The position numbers were made by a program, and so were the translations under genes. DNA of 64,000 nt from Armatimonadota bacterium (lineage in GTDB: Bacteria > Armatimonadota > Armatimonadia > Armatimonadales > Armatimonadaceae). The DNA lies in the NCBI GenBank assembly GCA_026392155.1, contig JAPLCP010000079.1, positions 1-64,000 on the forward strand, read 5' to 3'. The notes below the pieces were generated by a model that saw nothing but the letters and a program-made list of their open reading frames with translations, had not been told where the DNA came from and made no database searches. Below, piece by piece: positions 18,415 through 29,659 of the stretch (positions are counted from its first letter, which is position 1; each line of letters opens with the position of its first letter).

Positions 18415-19797
18415 TTGCGACACATTCACTGGAGAGATACGATTCAGGCGGTTCAAAGCTGGCCCCGCTGGAAGCGCTATGTCTTAATTGCAACCCTCTC
18501 TCCGGCTCTCCTCATCGGGCTGATCTCGATTGGCTTTTATGGCAATCTTCACTTGATTGCCCATGCAAAGTCTAACGTCGCCCTTCCGGTGCTTCCGGTT
18601 CCCACAAATCCGCAGCGCCTTCTAATCGTTGCACCGCACTGTGACGATGAGACTCTTGGGGCCGGGGGGCTGATCGCTCAAGCGCGCAAAAAGGGAACTC
18701 CTGTCCATGTCGTCTTTCTCACCAATGGCGATGCCTTTCCCGCCGCTTGCGCCCTTGTCGCACGTCGAGTTCCGCCCCAGGCCCACGACTATGTCCACCT
18801 CGGGGAGCTACGCCAGAAAGAGGCCCTCGCCGCACTACGCCAGCTTGGGGTGGAGCAAAAAGAGGTCACGTTTTTAGGCTACCCCGACCAAGGTCTCCGC
18901 GCGCTCTGGGAGACCAACTGGCTCCCTAATAAGCCGTTTCGTTCCCGGTTTACCCAGCGCAGCTCCACGCCACGCGGGCCGTACTGCGGCCAGAATGTTA
19001 CGAGAGACCTGACGGCGCTTCTGGAGTCCTTTAGGCCGACGGATGTCTACGTGACGCATCCCGCAGACGATCACGCCGATCATAGTATGGCCGCGGCCTT
19101 CACGGAAGCAGCCGTCACCAACCTGCCCCCAACATCACCAAATCCACAGCTTCACTACTACATTGTCCATCGGGGAGACTGGCCACTGCCACAAGGCTAC
19201 TCTCCACAAGACCCTCTCCTTCCGCCTGCAGGCTTCTCTAAAGCCGACACCCACTGGCAAACACTCCCCCTAGGCACAGAGGCCCAAAAAGCTAAGACAA
19301 GCGCACTGAACCGGTATAGTTCTCAGCTAGAGCTATGTGGTCGCCAGCTCCGATCATTTTTGAGAGAGAATGAGATTTTTGGACAGCTCACGGCTCCCCA
19401 ACTTCACACGGAACACCCCGCAAAAATTCGGGATGCTCAGGGCGATGACGTGGTGCGCTTCGCAAACCCCGGCAGCGATATTACCCAGCTCGCCGCGACA
19501 GTGGAAGGAGAGCTACTCAAGGTGACCATGGAGCTACGCGGAACCACCAACCCTGGCATTCGCTATGGCCTTCGTGCACGCAGCAGCACGGGAGCCTTCG
19601 TGGCACGAACGTTGCACTCTCCCACCTTGCCGCCACCGAGCAGTCGCACTCTCTCCTGCACGATCCCGCTTGCACAGCTTGGGATAGAGCAGCGCACAGC
19701 AAGTACACTCTGGCTCTCTGCGGACACAGGAATGACTTCACGCTACATTGTGGATCAGACGGGCTACCGAGAGTTTCACCTCAGCCCCACTCCATAG
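18415..19797 (+). CDS. PIG-L/LmbE-family deacetylase with N-terminal TM and C-terminal extension
   Basis: LLIVAPHCDDETLGAGGLIAQA, THPADDHADHS; proposed TTG start 18415 with upstream GGAGG, since the track start lies upstream of the tRNA. Confidence 0.8.
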   Translation: MRHIHWRDTIQAVQSWPRWKRYVLIATLSPALLIGLISIGFYGNLHLIAHAKSNVALPVLPVPTNPQRLLIVAPHCDDETLGAGGLIAQARKKGTPVHVVFLTNGDAFPAACALVARRVPPQAHDYVHLGELRQKEALAALRQLGVEQKEVTFLGYPDQGLRALWETNWLPNKPFRSRFTQRSSTPRGPYCGQNVTRDLTALLESFRPTDVYVTHPADDHADHSMAAAFTEAAVTNLPPTSPNPQLHYYIVHRGDWPLPQGYSPQDPLLPPAGFSKADTHWQTLPLGTEAQKAKTSALNRYSSQLELCGRQLRSFLRENEIFGQLTAPQLHTEHPAKIRDAQGDDVVRFANPGSDITQLAATVEGELLKVTMELRGTTNPGIRYGLRARSSTGAFVARTLHSPTLPPPSSRTLSCTIPLAQLGIEQRTASTLWLSADTGMTSRYIVDQTGYREFHLSPTP

Positions 19798-20221
19798 CGT
19801 CGGAGACGGTGCGAAAATATTGGACGATGACAAGAAGGATACTCCCTCTGTGACTCAGGCAGAAATTCTGGATGCAGTTGCGCAGCGCCGCAACGACCTA
19901 CGACTCCTCTTTCGTGGACCGCTCGTTCTCCGGCGTGCCGCCGAGAAAGAGGCACTGTTACTGGCCGTGATCTGCATGGCAGATATGTTCACCACCCTCT
20001 ACTGGGTGACCATGGGCCATGCGGTCGAGGCGAATCACTTACTCGCTTGGACATTTAATGTTCACCCGGTGACGTTTGTGCTCGTCAAGTCCATTTCGTG
20101 TATGCCCGCCGTGCTACTTGCCCCACTGCTTGCCCGCCGCCACAAAAACTTCACGGTCTGGCTGCTGCGCATTATTATTGCGGTCTACGTGCTCACCTAC
20201 TTCAAGCTCGCACAGTTCTAA
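19748..20221 (+). CDS. Small multi-TM membrane protein (DUF5658-like)
   Basis: CMADMFTTLYWVTMGHAVEANHLLAWTFN...; true start probably internal (~19819). Confidence 0.55.
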   Translation: MWIRRATESFTSAPLHSVGDGAKILDDDKKDTPSVTQAEILDAVAQRRNDLRLLFRGPLVLRRAAEKEALLLAVICMADMFTTLYWVTMGHAVEANHLLAWTFNVHPVTFVLVKSISCMPAVLLAPLLARRHKNFTVWLLRIIIAVYVLTYFKLAQF

Positions 20222-20225
20222 TACT

Positions 20226-21755
20226 CTAGTTTCCGACCGTAACGGTCTTCCGGTTAAGAACAAAAACACGACGCGGAGTGGTGGCCAAGACTGCTCCGCT
20301 AGAGTCCATCGCCTCAACCTCGATAAAGTACTCGCCGTCGGCAAGGCGCGTGGTGTCCCACGTGATGATAAAGGGCGCGAAGTTCTTTAGCGCCTTGATC
20401 TTGCCATCTACCGTGAGGCGCACAAACGCGACGCGGGTCGGATCTGTCAGGGTGGGGTTGATCGTCACCACACCACTCACCATCGGCGTTTTATTGGTCT
20501 TGGCCTCCGCCAGGCGCACGCTTCTGTAGCGCTCCAGTGTCGTCTCGACCACGAGCTTCATGGTCTCCACAGTAGGTTGAGGCAAGCGCAGCCGGAGCGC
20601 TGTCACGCCTCGGCTCGCGGTTCGCGGGCTCCCTGCCGCTTTCCAGAGATCGTTAAGGCCATCCGCTATGAAGGCATCGAGCCGCACCCCGAGAACCGTT
20701 GGGAGTGGCTCCCAGTCTCCTCCATCTATTTGGCAGTCAACCAGAGCACTCTCGCCAAATAGGCCAATATGGTTCAAAAAGAGTGGTGCCGTCCCTTCCA
20801 GGTCTTTGCGACGCGGAGTGGGCCTGCCATCCACTCCCACCGTACCAAGGAGAAGCATCATCGGAGCCCCATGCTCTTCGGTACGACCATTGTGCCAGAC
20901 CGGCGAGATCTGAAAGCCTCCACGCCGCTCCTTGCCTTCGCCTTCGGGCGAGCGCGCGTCAATGGGAGCCGTTGAGACCGTGATCACGCCGGTGTGTGCC
21001 GTGTTGATCCGCCCCACACCCGTGTAGCTTGTCCCATCGAAGCGCCCCACCCCTTGCACCGGCTTGACGACCTGTGTCAAGACGCGGCTCTCGCCACCCA
21101 TAAAAGTGCCGGTAACTTTCCCACCAAGCTTATTTTCGATCACCAGCTCCGAGAGGCGCTTGGTGGGGACGCGTACCAGAATCACCAGCACTTCTCCTTG
21201 ACCGTACGGCTTGAAGTCTTCGGGCAAGGGAACTAGCTTGCCCGTGCGCGACTCTGTGTAGACCATGTTGCCTGGCAACGGCGCGAGCTCCCGAAAGATG
21301 GACGTGCCTGCGGGAATATCGGTCTTCATGCCCACCGTGCCGGCTCGGTGCCCCCCGTAGCCGTAGTTGGCTTTATCTCCCGAGAGCTCTTTGGGGGAGA
21401 TTCCCAGCACCAAAGGCGCATGAAGCTGAGGATCTTCGCCGGAGACACGAATACGGAGCCCGTGCACCGCGACGGCAGCCACGGAGCCACGAGGGGCGTA
21501 CTCCGCTGCGATATAGCCTTCACTTGCCCCTGTGCTTGGCTGGGTCACCCGCCCCACCACGGACCACGTATCGCCTTCATTGGTCGAAACTTGAATGGTG
21601 CCCAAGCGACGGTTCACAATGCGAATCCTATGCAGCTCCACCATGTTATCACTCGCAGGCTCAGGCTTGGGAGTGTCCTCTTGAGCGGCGGCAATCGCGG
21701 GGGGCGTCAGTGCTCCAAAGGCAAGGGTAGTCAGAAAGTGTCTGCGGGTAAACAT
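20226..21755 (-). CDS. Tat-exported hypothetical protein with C-terminal Ig-like domain
   Basis: MFTRRHFLTTLAFGALTPPAIAAAQ signal; VAFVRLTVDGK..ITWDTTRLADGEYFIEVEAMDSSG. Confidence 0.65.
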   Translation of the reverse strand: MFTRRHFLTTLAFGALTPPAIAAAQEDTPKPEPASDNMVELHRIRIVNRRLGTIQVSTNEGDTWSVVGRVTQPSTGASEGYIAAEYAPRGSVAAVAVHGLRIRVSGEDPQLHAPLVLGISPKELSGDKANYGYGGHRAGTVGMKTDIPAGTSIFRELAPLPGNMVYTESRTGKLVPLPEDFKPYGQGEVLVILVRVPTKRLSELVIENKLGGKVTGTFMGGESRVLTQVVKPVQGVGRFDGTSYTGVGRINTAHTGVITVSTAPIDARSPEGEGKERRGGFQISPVWHNGRTEEHGAPMMLLLGTVGVDGRPTPRRKDLEGTAPLFLNHIGLFGESALVDCQIDGGDWEPLPTVLGVRLDAFIADGLNDLWKAAGSPRTASRGVTALRLRLPQPTVETMKLVVETTLERYRSVRLAEAKTNKTPMVSGVVTINPTLTDPTRVAFVRLTVDGKIKALKNFAPFIITWDTTRLADGEYFIEVEAMDSSGAVLATTPRRVFVLNRKTVTVGN

Positions 21756-21969
21756 GGCACGAGTATTATATCGCCCTCTTTGCTGGAGAGAGGCGATCGA
21801 GTTCTGCCTTGAGGCGTGTGATTTCTTCCTCAGCCGCCTGACGCCTACTGGCTTCTTCGGCGATGCAGGTCGGTTTCTGCCATAGGTTTTCCATCAGACG
21901 TAGGATAAACGACACGCCGTGCAGGCTTGATAGAAGTCAGGGTGGCGGACGTGGAGATATAATACCGCC

Positions 21970-23874
21970 ATGTGGCTCCCGATTCCCATTCTTGCACTCA
22001 CTCAGACAGATGTTGCCGAGCTTAAAGCGCTGCTCGCGTCCGCTCCGCAAGCGTCTGAGTTTCCCAATGCGGCAAAGGCGACTCTGCTGGACCTTGCCGA
22101 TATCACGGTTCGCCCGGATGGCTCCGCTAAGATCGTCACGCGGCAGGCGATTAAGATTCTCAACCAGCGCGGACGGGAGCAAGAGGCGGAGATCAAGATC
22201 CCCTACAACGGGAGCTACGAGACCGTAAAACTCATCCGTGCCCGAACACTTCGGCCCAATGGAGTTGTTGTCGAGGTCAAGCCGACCGAGGTGCGAAGCG
22301 GTGCCGCCAGCGAGGGCTACGACGATGCCAAGGTCCTCTCGTTCTCCATGCCTGCCGTCGAGCCGGGCTGCCTGATTGAGTATGAGTATGTCACCGAGCA
22401 GAAGACCTCGCCCCTGCCTGGGCACTTCTGGTTCCAGTGGTACTTCCAGGGCGGCTTCGATCCCGTCCAGCACACCCGCCTGCGCATCACCGTTCCGTCC
22501 ACACTCAAGCTCGCCCGCAAGCTTCGCAATAGCGCCATCGAGCCGACCATCCGTACGGCGCCCGATAGTAAGAGCGTGGTCTACACCTGGGAACAAAAAA
22601 ACGTCGCGCCCCTCAATATCGAGCCCCTCATGCCTCCGGCAGAGCGCCAGCTTCCCAAGCTGACCGTCTCCACCGTGCCTAGCTGGCAGAGTGTCGCAGA
22701 CTGGTACACCAAGCTTGCACGTGCAGCGAGCCAAGGCGACCCCACCGTGACCGCGATGGCGCAAGAGCTCACCAAGAACTGCCGTACGGAGGAGGAGAAG
22801 GCGAGGGCGATCTTCTACTATGTTCAGGACAAGACCCGCTATGTCGCTATCGAGCTAGGCATCTCCGCCTACCAGCCCCGCCCGGCAAGCCGGACTCTGA
22901 CGGTCCAGTACGGCGACTGCAAAGACATGGCCACCCTGCTGGTGGCACTGCTACGGGCCGCTGGGATCACGGCGCACCCGGTCTTGCTTCAGGCGGGTGA
23001 GCCCTTCCCCCAGCAAGTCGAGCTGCCCTCACCCCATGCCTTCAACCACGCCATCTGTCAGGCTCAAGTGGGCGGAAAGACCTACTGGCTCGATGCCACG
23101 GCTCAGGTCTGTCGCTTTGGAGATATTCCTCAGGCAGATCGTGGGGTCGAAGTGCTGGTCATCAAAGACGGTAAAGCGGTCTTTGAGACCGTTCCCGAGG
23201 CGAGCCCAGCGGAGGCACTCAACCTCCAGCAAGCATCGGTTGTGCTGGACTCCGAAGGAGCGGCAATGGGAACCGTCCAGCTTTCTGGCACCGGCGACTA
23301 TGAGCTTAGTCTGCGCGCCAACCTGGTGGTTAAAAGCAACGATGAGCGCAAGAAATACGCCGAGGCACTTCTGGGCAGCATTGGCGTCAACCCGCGCATT
23401 GAGAGCCTTCAGCTCACGGATATCAGCAACCGGGACACCCCTCTGAGTATCTCCAGCAAGACTCGGTTTGCCAACTGGGCCACCGTCAGCGGGGACCTGC
23501 TTCTCTTCAAGGCGCGTCCCGACCAAGCGAGCCCCGCGTTTGCCTCGCCCTTTGTGGAAGACAATCGCCTCTACCCCATCTACCAGTCCGAGCCTCGCCT
23601 CATGCGTGCAAACCTTGAGGTGACGATCCCCGAGGGCTACAGCTATCTGTATATCCCCAAACCCATCTCAGGAGAGAGTGCTCTGGGTAGTTTCTCCCGA
23701 ACCGTGCAGCAAGAGGGGCGCAAGCTGACGATCTCCATTGAGGTACAAGACCGCCGAGCTACGGTCCCGGCAACGGAGTATCCGGCACTCCGCCAGTACA
23801 TCGATCGGTATCTTCGGATGTACGGTGAGCTAGTCATCGCGCGCAAAGACGCGGCAGCGCAGGTGATAAAATAA
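21970..23874 (+). CDS. DUF3857 and transglutaminase-like domain protein
   Basis: [25 protein letters not shown] plus [44 protein letters not shown]. Confidence 0.85.
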   Translation: MWLPIPILALTQTDVAELKALLASAPQASEFPNAAKATLLDLADITVRPDGSAKIVTRQAIKILNQRGREQEAEIKIPYNGSYETVKLIRARTLRPNGVVVEVKPTEVRSGAASEGYDDAKVLSFSMPAVEPGCLIEYEYVTEQKTSPLPGHFWFQWYFQGGFDPVQHTRLRITVPSTLKLARKLRNSAIEPTIRTAPDSKSVVYTWEQKNVAPLNIEPLMPPAERQLPKLTVSTVPSWQSVADWYTKLARAASQGDPTVTAMAQELTKNCRTEEEKARAIFYYVQDKTRYVAIELGISAYQPRPASRTLTVQYGDCKDMATLLVALLRAAGITAHPVLLQAGEPFPQQVELPSPHAFNHAICQAQVGGKTYWLDATAQVCRFGDIPQADRGVEVLVIKDGKAVFETVPEASPAEALNLQQASVVLDSEGAAMGTVQLSGTGDYELSLRANLVVKSNDERKKYAEALLGSIGVNPRIESLQLTDISNRDTPLSISSKTRFANWATVSGDLLLFKARPDQASPAFASPFVEDNRLYPIYQSEPRLMRANLEVTIPEGYSYLYIPKPISGESALGSFSRTVQQEGRKLTISIEVQDRRATVPATEYPALRQYIDRYLRMYGELVIARKDAAAQVIK

Positions 23875-23881
23875 GCCCCGT

Positions 23882-24550
23882 ATGTTTGCCCGTCTCCGCG
23901 AGGATATCACCACGATTTTCGAGAAAGATCCCGCCGCGCGCAATCTTCTGGAAGTCTTTACCTACGCGGGACTCTGGGCGGTGCTCTATCATCGCTTAGC
24001 ACATCGGCTCTGGATACACAACCTCAAAACGGCGGCGCGCTGGGTCTCTCAGTGGTCGCGGTTTATGACAGGTGTGGAGATCCATCCGGGAGCAACGATT
24101 GGAAGGCGTTTTTTCATTGACCACGGCATGGGAGTTGTGATCGGGGAGACGGCCATTATCGGCGATGATGTGCTGATGTACCACAATGTCACTCTGGGAG
24201 GAACGAGCCTCTCCAAAACCAAGCGTCACCCCACGATAGAAAATGGCGTTCTTATTGGTATGGGAGCAAAGATTCTGGGTGACATCACGATTGGAGCCAA
24301 GGCCCGGATCGGGGCCAATGCCGTCGTGATTCGCGACGTCCCACCCGACTCCACGGCGGTGGGAATCCCCGCCCGCATCGTGGGACAGGAAAAAAACCTT
24401 GCTCTGGCTCCCGTGATGGATGCCGCCCTCAACGCTCCCGACCCTGCCGCGGAGGCATTGCGTCTTTTGCGTGAGGAGGTACAATTACTCCGACAACGTA
24501 TCTCCGCCATTGAGAGACACGAAGAGCCTGAAACTCAGTCCCTTTCCTAG
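23882..24550 (+). CDS. cysE: Serine O-acetyltransferase (CysE/EpsC type)
   Basis: [46 protein letters not shown] hexapeptide repeats. Confidence 0.9.
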   Translation: MFARLREDITTIFEKDPAARNLLEVFTYAGLWAVLYHRLAHRLWIHNLKTAARWVSQWSRFMTGVEIHPGATIGRRFFIDHGMGVVIGETAIIGDDVLMYHNVTLGGTSLSKTKRHPTIENGVLIGMGAKILGDITIGAKARIGANAVVIRDVPPDSTAVGIPARIVGQEKNLALAPVMDAALNAPDPAAEALRLLREEVQLLRQRISAIERHEEPETQSLS

Positions 24551-24575
24551 TCTCTAACCGCAACGAACAACTCGC

Positions 24576-25913
24576 ATGACAAGCTCAGAAACCAACAACG
24601 AATTTTCCGAATTTTCCGCAGAGTCACCGCGTCGCTCGCGCGGCTTTGTCCTTGGTCTCTCCACCGTGCTCGTTGCTCTTGGTGCTGCGGGAGCGGGTGC
24701 GGTGGTCAATTACTCCCATTCGCTCCCCGGTACAGACAGTATCGCGCCCGGCGTTCGAATTGGGGAGGCCGATGTCAGCGGGCTCTCAAGAGGCGACGCC
24801 GAAGAAAAGGCGCGTGTGTGGGCCAGAGAGCATCTGGCGAGAGCGGTTGTTCTCATGGCTCCTAAGTCGGAGAAGAAGTGGGCGATTACCCTCGGGGAGC
24901 TTGGTGGGCGCTTTGATCTGGAGCCTGCGGTCAATGCAGCGTGGCAGCTCGGCAAGGACGATAACTTTTTTGAGCGCCTCTACCACGGCAAGCGCGAGCG
25001 TAACATCACCTTGAACCCCGAGTTTAAGCTGAACCCCGCCAAGCTGGATACCTATCTGGGACGTGTTGCCAAAGCGGTTCGAAAGCCCGCTCAGAATGCG
25101 CGTGCCAAGATGGAGTCCGGGGGCGGTCTGTCGTTGGTCAAAAAAGAGGAAAAGGGAATTGAGCTCGATGTGGAAGCCACCAAAGCGGCGCTTCTTAGCG
25201 GTGGTATGGGCTCTCTCATTAGCGGCAAAACGACGACCATAATTGTCAGAGAAGAGCTGCCTAAAGTTACCGCGGAGGATCTTGGGAAGATGGGGACTCT
25301 GATGGGCTCCTACACGACAGACTATAGCGGCTCACCCCGTGCCCGTAAGACCAATGTCGCACTGGCAACCACAAAAATCAACGGGACGCTTCTTGGGCCA
25401 GGAGAAGTTTTCTCCTATAACGATATTGTCGGGCCACGCGAGTCGGAGCTTGGCTGGAAGATGGCCCATCAGTACCAGGATGGCTTGGTGGTGGACGGAG
25501 TCGGGGGCGGGGTGTGCCAGACCTCTACCACGCTCTACAATGCCGTGATCCGCGCGGACCTGAAGATTGTGGATCGCTCGAATCACTCCATGCCTGTTCG
25601 CTACGTCAGCGTGGGCTGCGACGCTGCTGTGGTCTATGGAGCCGTGGACTTTAAGTTCCAGAACTCGACCGACGGCCCTATCTTTATCGGGGGTAAGGCG
25701 GATGGAGACTCGCTCACCTACCGAATTTATGGCACCAAGCCTTCGGAACGTAAAGTTCTCTCCTTCTACGCAGGCTCACGTCGCTATAACTCCTCCGGGG
25801 GCTCATCGGTGACCAGCTACCGGAGAGTGCAACTTCCGGATGGCAGTATAGAAGTCGAAGTGATTGACTCCTCGTCATACCGGGCTCCCCGAGCAGTACC
25901 CCCAGGCCGGTAG
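24576..25913 (+). CDS. VanW family protein
   Basis: R..NVALATTKINGTLLGPGEVFSYNDIVGPR..GGGVCQTSTTLYNAV motif. Confidence 0.9.
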   Translation: MTSSETNNEFSEFSAESPRRSRGFVLGLSTVLVALGAAGAGAVVNYSHSLPGTDSIAPGVRIGEADVSGLSRGDAEEKARVWAREHLARAVVLMAPKSEKKWAITLGELGGRFDLEPAVNAAWQLGKDDNFFERLYHGKRERNITLNPEFKLNPAKLDTYLGRVAKAVRKPAQNARAKMESGGGLSLVKKEEKGIELDVEATKAALLSGGMGSLISGKTTTIIVREELPKVTAEDLGKMGTLMGSYTTDYSGSPRARKTNVALATTKINGTLLGPGEVFSYNDIVGPRESELGWKMAHQYQDGLVVDGVGGGVCQTSTTLYNAVIRADLKIVDRSNHSMPVRYVSVGCDAAVVYGAVDFKFQNSTDGPIFIGGKADGDSLTYRIYGTKPSERKVLSFYAGSRRYNSSGGSSVTSYRRVQLPDGSIEVEVIDSSSYRAPRAVPPGR

Positions 25914-25928
25914 TAGAAAGTTTTAGAG

Positions 25929-26369
25929 ATGAAATTGCCCCATACCCTCGCTTTTATTGCTCTTGGCATTGTCCTTGGGCAAGCCCCACCCGTCCGTGCC
26001 CAGCTGGATAAGACCATCAAGGCCGCCGCGATTCTTTTTGCCGTTGATCGCTTCGGCCCCGATATCAATACGTTCGTCAACGAAGTCACGCGCACCAAAG
26101 ACATCGGCGATGAGGCAGTGACCAAGGTCGTCCCGATTCTGACGGTGGGCAACGGCACCTACGCGGGAGCTGCACAGATCAACGGGCCACGCCGCCTCGT
26201 AGACACCGTTCGTGCCGTCGCGCAGATGGAGGGTGAGAAGCGCATTATCCAGCCTACCGTGCGCGTGCGCGGCCTGATTCCCATCTCGGATCGTGCTGTC
26301 AAGAGCCTCGAAACCCTCAAGCGCGTGCCCGGCGTCGGCGTCACCGCCACGCTGGAAGTGAAGCTGTAG
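25929..26369 (+). CDS. Secreted hypothetical protein
   Basis: Signal peptide MKLPHTLAFIALGIVLGQAPPVRA, ORF ends exactly at the inverted repeat. Confidence 0.6.
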   Translation: MKLPHTLAFIALGIVLGQAPPVRAQLDKTIKAAAILFAVDRFGPDINTFVNEVTRTKDIGDEAVTKVVPILTVGNGTYAGAAQINGPRRLVDTVRAVAQMEGEKRIIQPTVRVRGLIPISDRAVKSLETLKRVPGVGVTATLEVKL

Positions 26370-26527
26370 CCCTCCTCCGGGATACCCTCCTCCCCCTGCC
26401 CCTCCTCCCAATCCTGGGAGGAAGGGAATGGAGGGGAGCCAGCAATTCCTCGCAACCCCCCTCTTCCCAACCTGCCTCCGCAGGATTGGGAGGAGGGGCA
26501 GGGGGAGGAGGGTATCCCGGAGGAGGG
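26370..26527. repeat. 47-bp perfect inverted repeat (two family C palindromes head to head)
   Basis: 26370-26416 CCCTCCTCCGGGATACCCTCCTCCCCCTGCCCCTCCTCCCAATCCTG is the exact reverse complement of 26481-26527. Confidence 0.95.
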
Positions 26528-26538
26528 GGAGAACTTTT

Positions 26539-28362
26539 ATGACCTTCGAAGAACTCGCCTCCAAAGAATGGCTTCTCACCAACGGAATCGGCGGATTCGC
26601 CTCAGGCACGCTCGCCGGTTGCGCCACCCGCCGCTACCACAGCCTCCTCACCGTCGCGCTTGATCCGCCGTCGGGCCGAAGAATGTCGCTCCTCGGCGGC
26701 TTAGATGAAACCGTGATTATCGATGGCGTCGAGTACCCGCTCGCTACGCATATCTATAAAGACGGCACGGTTTTTCCTAATGGCTGGAAATGGCAAGAAA
26801 ACGCCTGGAAAAAGCCAGGAGGATATTGTTGGTCGTTTGCTCTCCCCAAACATGTATCACTGACCAAAACGGTCACAATGATTCCGGGACAAAATACTCT
26901 CCACTGCACCTATGAATTATTTGGCAGTGATGCCTCTGTCCAAATTCGACTTGCGCCGCTGGTTTGCTGGAAAGAGATCCATTCAGAGATGCAGCACTGG
27001 GATGGATTTCCACTTGTTTCTAAAGGTGACGATTCTGCATGGATGATTCAAGCAACACACGACTCACCAGAACTTACTCTTCAAGGAAATCTTGGGACAT
27101 GGGAAAAAGCTGGCTGGTGGAACCAACAGATATTTCATCGAATTGAGGCGGAGCGCGGATTTAATGCGATCGAAGAACTGTATTGCCCTGCCACCCTAAC
27201 AGCTCCATTGGAAATTGGACATCAAGGTCAACTCGTTTTTAAAGCAATGTTAGGATCAGGCTTAGCTGGCCAAGAAGCATTTGAGGCTTGGCATCCGTTC
27301 GGGAATCCAACAGATATTGATTTCCTTGTTCACTCGCTCCGTCAAAAACAAACAAGAACCACAATCCTAGCGGGCTATCCCTGGTTTACCGACTGGGGGC
27401 GCGATACGTTTATTGCACTTCCGGGGCTTTGCTTGACCACGGGACGTGAGGAGATTGCCAAGCAGATTATCCGTGACTTTGTGCCGTGGGTACGCAACGG
27501 CAGAATCCCGAATCGCTTTCCGGACAACGGCGACGAGCCTGCTTATAACAACGTGGACGGGACGCTGTGGTTTCTGCACTGCATCGGGCTGTGCGGGCTG
27601 ACCGACGAGCTCTCTGAGACCATGGAGGCAATAATCGCGGCGCATCTTGAGGGCACAGTCGGGGATGGAATCTACTGCGACTCTGAGGGGCTTCTGCGCT
27701 GCGGCGACGATCACACCAATCTGACATGGATGGATGCGAAGGTGGAGGGGGTGGCGATCACGCCGCGCGATGACCGGCCCGTGGAGGTGCAGGCGCTCTG
27801 GATCAATGCGCTTCGTGTGGCGGGAAAGACGGAACTAGCCGAGAAAGCGACGGCGGCATTTCTGGCGAAGTTCGTACGCCCCGATGGCCTCGGGCTCTAT
27901 GACTGCCTCTTCCCCGATGGCACGCCCGAGGGAGCGATTCGGCCCAACCAGGTGATCGCGGCGGCGCTTTTGGAGTTGCCGGACGAGGTGAACCAAGCAG
28001 TACTGGCCGTCGCGACGGAGCACTTGCTCACGCCGTTTGGCCTGCGCACGCTCTCCCCTGCCGACTCACGGTTCTGCCCACGCTACGAAGGCGGGCCGCA
28101 CCAGCGCGACGCGGCGTATCATCAGGGAACGGTCTGGCCGTGGCTGATCGGGAGCTTCTGCGATCTCACTAAAAAAGTCCACGGCACTGACGCAAATGTC
28201 GCGCCGTTTCTGGCCGAGCTAGAGCGCCACCGAACCGAAGACTTCGGCCTTGGGGGAATCGCAGAGGTCTTTGATGGAGCAGCTCCACACCGGCCAAACG
28301 GTTGTCCATGGCAGGCGTGGAGCCTTGCAGAGGTACTACGGTCGTCTTACCGGGCGGCGTAG
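26539..28362 (+). CDS. Amylo-alpha-1,6-glucosidase / glycogen debranching enzyme
   Basis: [62 protein letters not shown] 26539 rather than 26428 (repeat DNA). Confidence 0.9.
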   Translation: MTFEELASKEWLLTNGIGGFASGTLAGCATRRYHSLLTVALDPPSGRRMSLLGGLDETVIIDGVEYPLATHIYKDGTVFPNGWKWQENAWKKPGGYCWSFALPKHVSLTKTVTMIPGQNTLHCTYELFGSDASVQIRLAPLVCWKEIHSEMQHWDGFPLVSKGDDSAWMIQATHDSPELTLQGNLGTWEKAGWWNQQIFHRIEAERGFNAIEELYCPATLTAPLEIGHQGQLVFKAMLGSGLAGQEAFEAWHPFGNPTDIDFLVHSLRQKQTRTTILAGYPWFTDWGRDTFIALPGLCLTTGREEIAKQIIRDFVPWVRNGRIPNRFPDNGDEPAYNNVDGTLWFLHCIGLCGLTDELSETMEAIIAAHLEGTVGDGIYCDSEGLLRCGDDHTNLTWMDAKVEGVAITPRDDRPVEVQALWINALRVAGKTELAEKATAAFLAKFVRPDGLGLYDCLFPDGTPEGAIRPNQVIAAALLELPDEVNQAVLAVATEHLLTPFGLRTLSPADSRFCPRYEGGPHQRDAAYHQGTVWPWLIGSFCDLTKKVHGTDANVAPFLAELERHRTEDFGLGGIAEVFDGAAPHRPNGCPWQAWSLAEVLRSSYRAA

Positions 28363-28970
28363 AGCTCGGCGACTTTGTCCCAGTTGATCACGGCCCAGAT
28401 CGCTTCTAGGTACTTGGGGCGGGCGTTGCGGTAGTCAATGTAGTAGGCGTGCTCCCAGACATCAATGCCTAGGATCGGGGTGCCCGTGCAGCCTGCGACG
28501 GCGGTTCCCATGAGCGGGGTGTCCTGGTTGGCGGTGGAGACCACGGAGAGCGTGCCCGCGCCATCGGTGACAAGCCAGGCCCAGCCGGAGCCGAAGCGGG
28601 TTGCGCCTGCCTTGGCGACGGCCTCTTTCAGCGCCTCGAAGGAGCCGAAAGCAGCCGTGATGGCCGTGGCAAGCTCGCCGGAGGGAGCCGATGCGCCGCC
28701 GGGGGTGAGCAGGTCCCAGAACAGAGAGTGGTTGACATGACCACCGGCATTGTTGCGTACCGCGCCACGGATGGCATCGGGGACGGCGGAAAGATTCGAG
28801 ATTAGCGACTCCGCGCTCCAGTCCGCGACTTCGGTGTCTTTAATGGCCGCGTTCAGGTTGGTGACATAGGCAGCGTGGTGCTTGTCGTGGTGGAACTCCA
28901 TCGTCTCCTGGGAGATCACGGGAGCGAGCGCATCGTAGGCATAGGGCAAGGCGGGTAGTTCAATGGACAT
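28347..28970 (-). CDS. sodA: Superoxide dismutase (Fe/Mn)
   Basis: [52 protein letters not shown]. Confidence 0.93.
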   Translation of the reverse strand: MSIELPALPYAYDALAPVISQETMEFHHDKHHAAYVTNLNAAIKDTEVADWSAESLISNLSAVPDAIRGAVRNNAGGHVNHSLFWDLLTPGGASAPSGELATAITAAFGSFEALKEAVAKAGATRFGSGWAWLVTDGAGTLSVVSTANQDTPLMGTAVAGCTGTPILGIDVWEHAYYIDYRNARPKYLEAIWAVINWDKVAELYAAR

Positions 28971-29045
28971 AGTGTTTGTTTCCTTCTGGAAAAATATACC
29001 CCAATTGGCGACATAAGTTCACGGTTTTTCGTAGAGTGGTCGTCT

Positions 29046-29651
29046 ATGTGTATGATGAGCGAGATTGAGCTGTTAGAAAGGGCGAAAACCGGCGATGCGG
29101 ATGCTTTCACACGGCTCTGTGAGGCGCACCGGGGCCGGATCTGGCGGACCGTTTCTAGCGTCGCAAAACGTAAATCGGATGCGGAAGACCTGGCACAAGA
29201 GACCCTTCTCAAGGCGTGGCAGGCAATCGGCAGCTACCGGGGCGAGGCATCTCTGGGCTCGTGGCTGACGCGCATTGCGCTCAACACCGCCCACGATCAC
29301 GTGAAGTCCGCCTGGATGCGCCGGGTGCAGTTTTGGAAAGACGACCGCCCAGAGGAGCCCGATGGCTCCGCGCCACTACATGAGCAGACGGAGCGGGCGG
29401 AGACGCAGAGAAAAGTGCGGGCAGCCGTCGCCAAGTTAGGGGAGAAGGAGCGCACCCCCATCCACCTGATCTACTTCGAGGAGTACAGTATCGCCGAGGT
29501 AGCACGGCTGGAAAACGTGCCCGAGAGCACGATTCGCAGCCGGGTCAAGGTGGGGCTCAAGCGGCTCTCGGGTGCCCTCCGAGAGCTGGTCGAGCCGGAG
29601 ATTGAGGGATATCCCCCTTTTCCGTTTAGCACGGGAGAGGGGGCAGGATAG
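29046..29651 (+). CDS. ECF-type RNA polymerase sigma factor
   Basis: DAFTRLCEAHRGRIWR..DAEDLAQETLLKAWQAI.., LIYFEEYSIAEVARLENVPESTIRSRVKVGLKRL; C-terminal tail encoded by a palindrome. Confidence 0.9.
   Translation: MCMMSEIELLERAKTGDADAFTRLCEAHRGRIWRTVSSVAKRKSDAEDLAQETLLKAWQAIGSYRGEASLGSWLTRIALNTAHDHVKSAWMRRVQFWKDDRPEEPDGSAPLHEQTERAETQRKVRAAVAKLGEKERTPIHLIYFEEYSIAEVARLENVPESTIRSRVKVGLKRLSGALRELVEPEIEGYPPFPFSTGEGAG
29611..29650 (+). repeat. Palindrome overlapping the 3' end of the sigma factor gene
   Basis: CCCCCTTTTCCGT (29613-29625)/ACGGGAGAGGGGG (29631-29643), 13-bp RNA stem with 2 G-U pairs. Confidence 0.75.
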
Positions 29652-29659
29652 GAAAACCT

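Noticed and set aside
26428-26538. Upstream start of the debranching enzyme ORF
   Set aside because: The extension is translated from the 47-bp inverted repeat; [24 protein letters not shown] at 26539 is the natural N-terminus.
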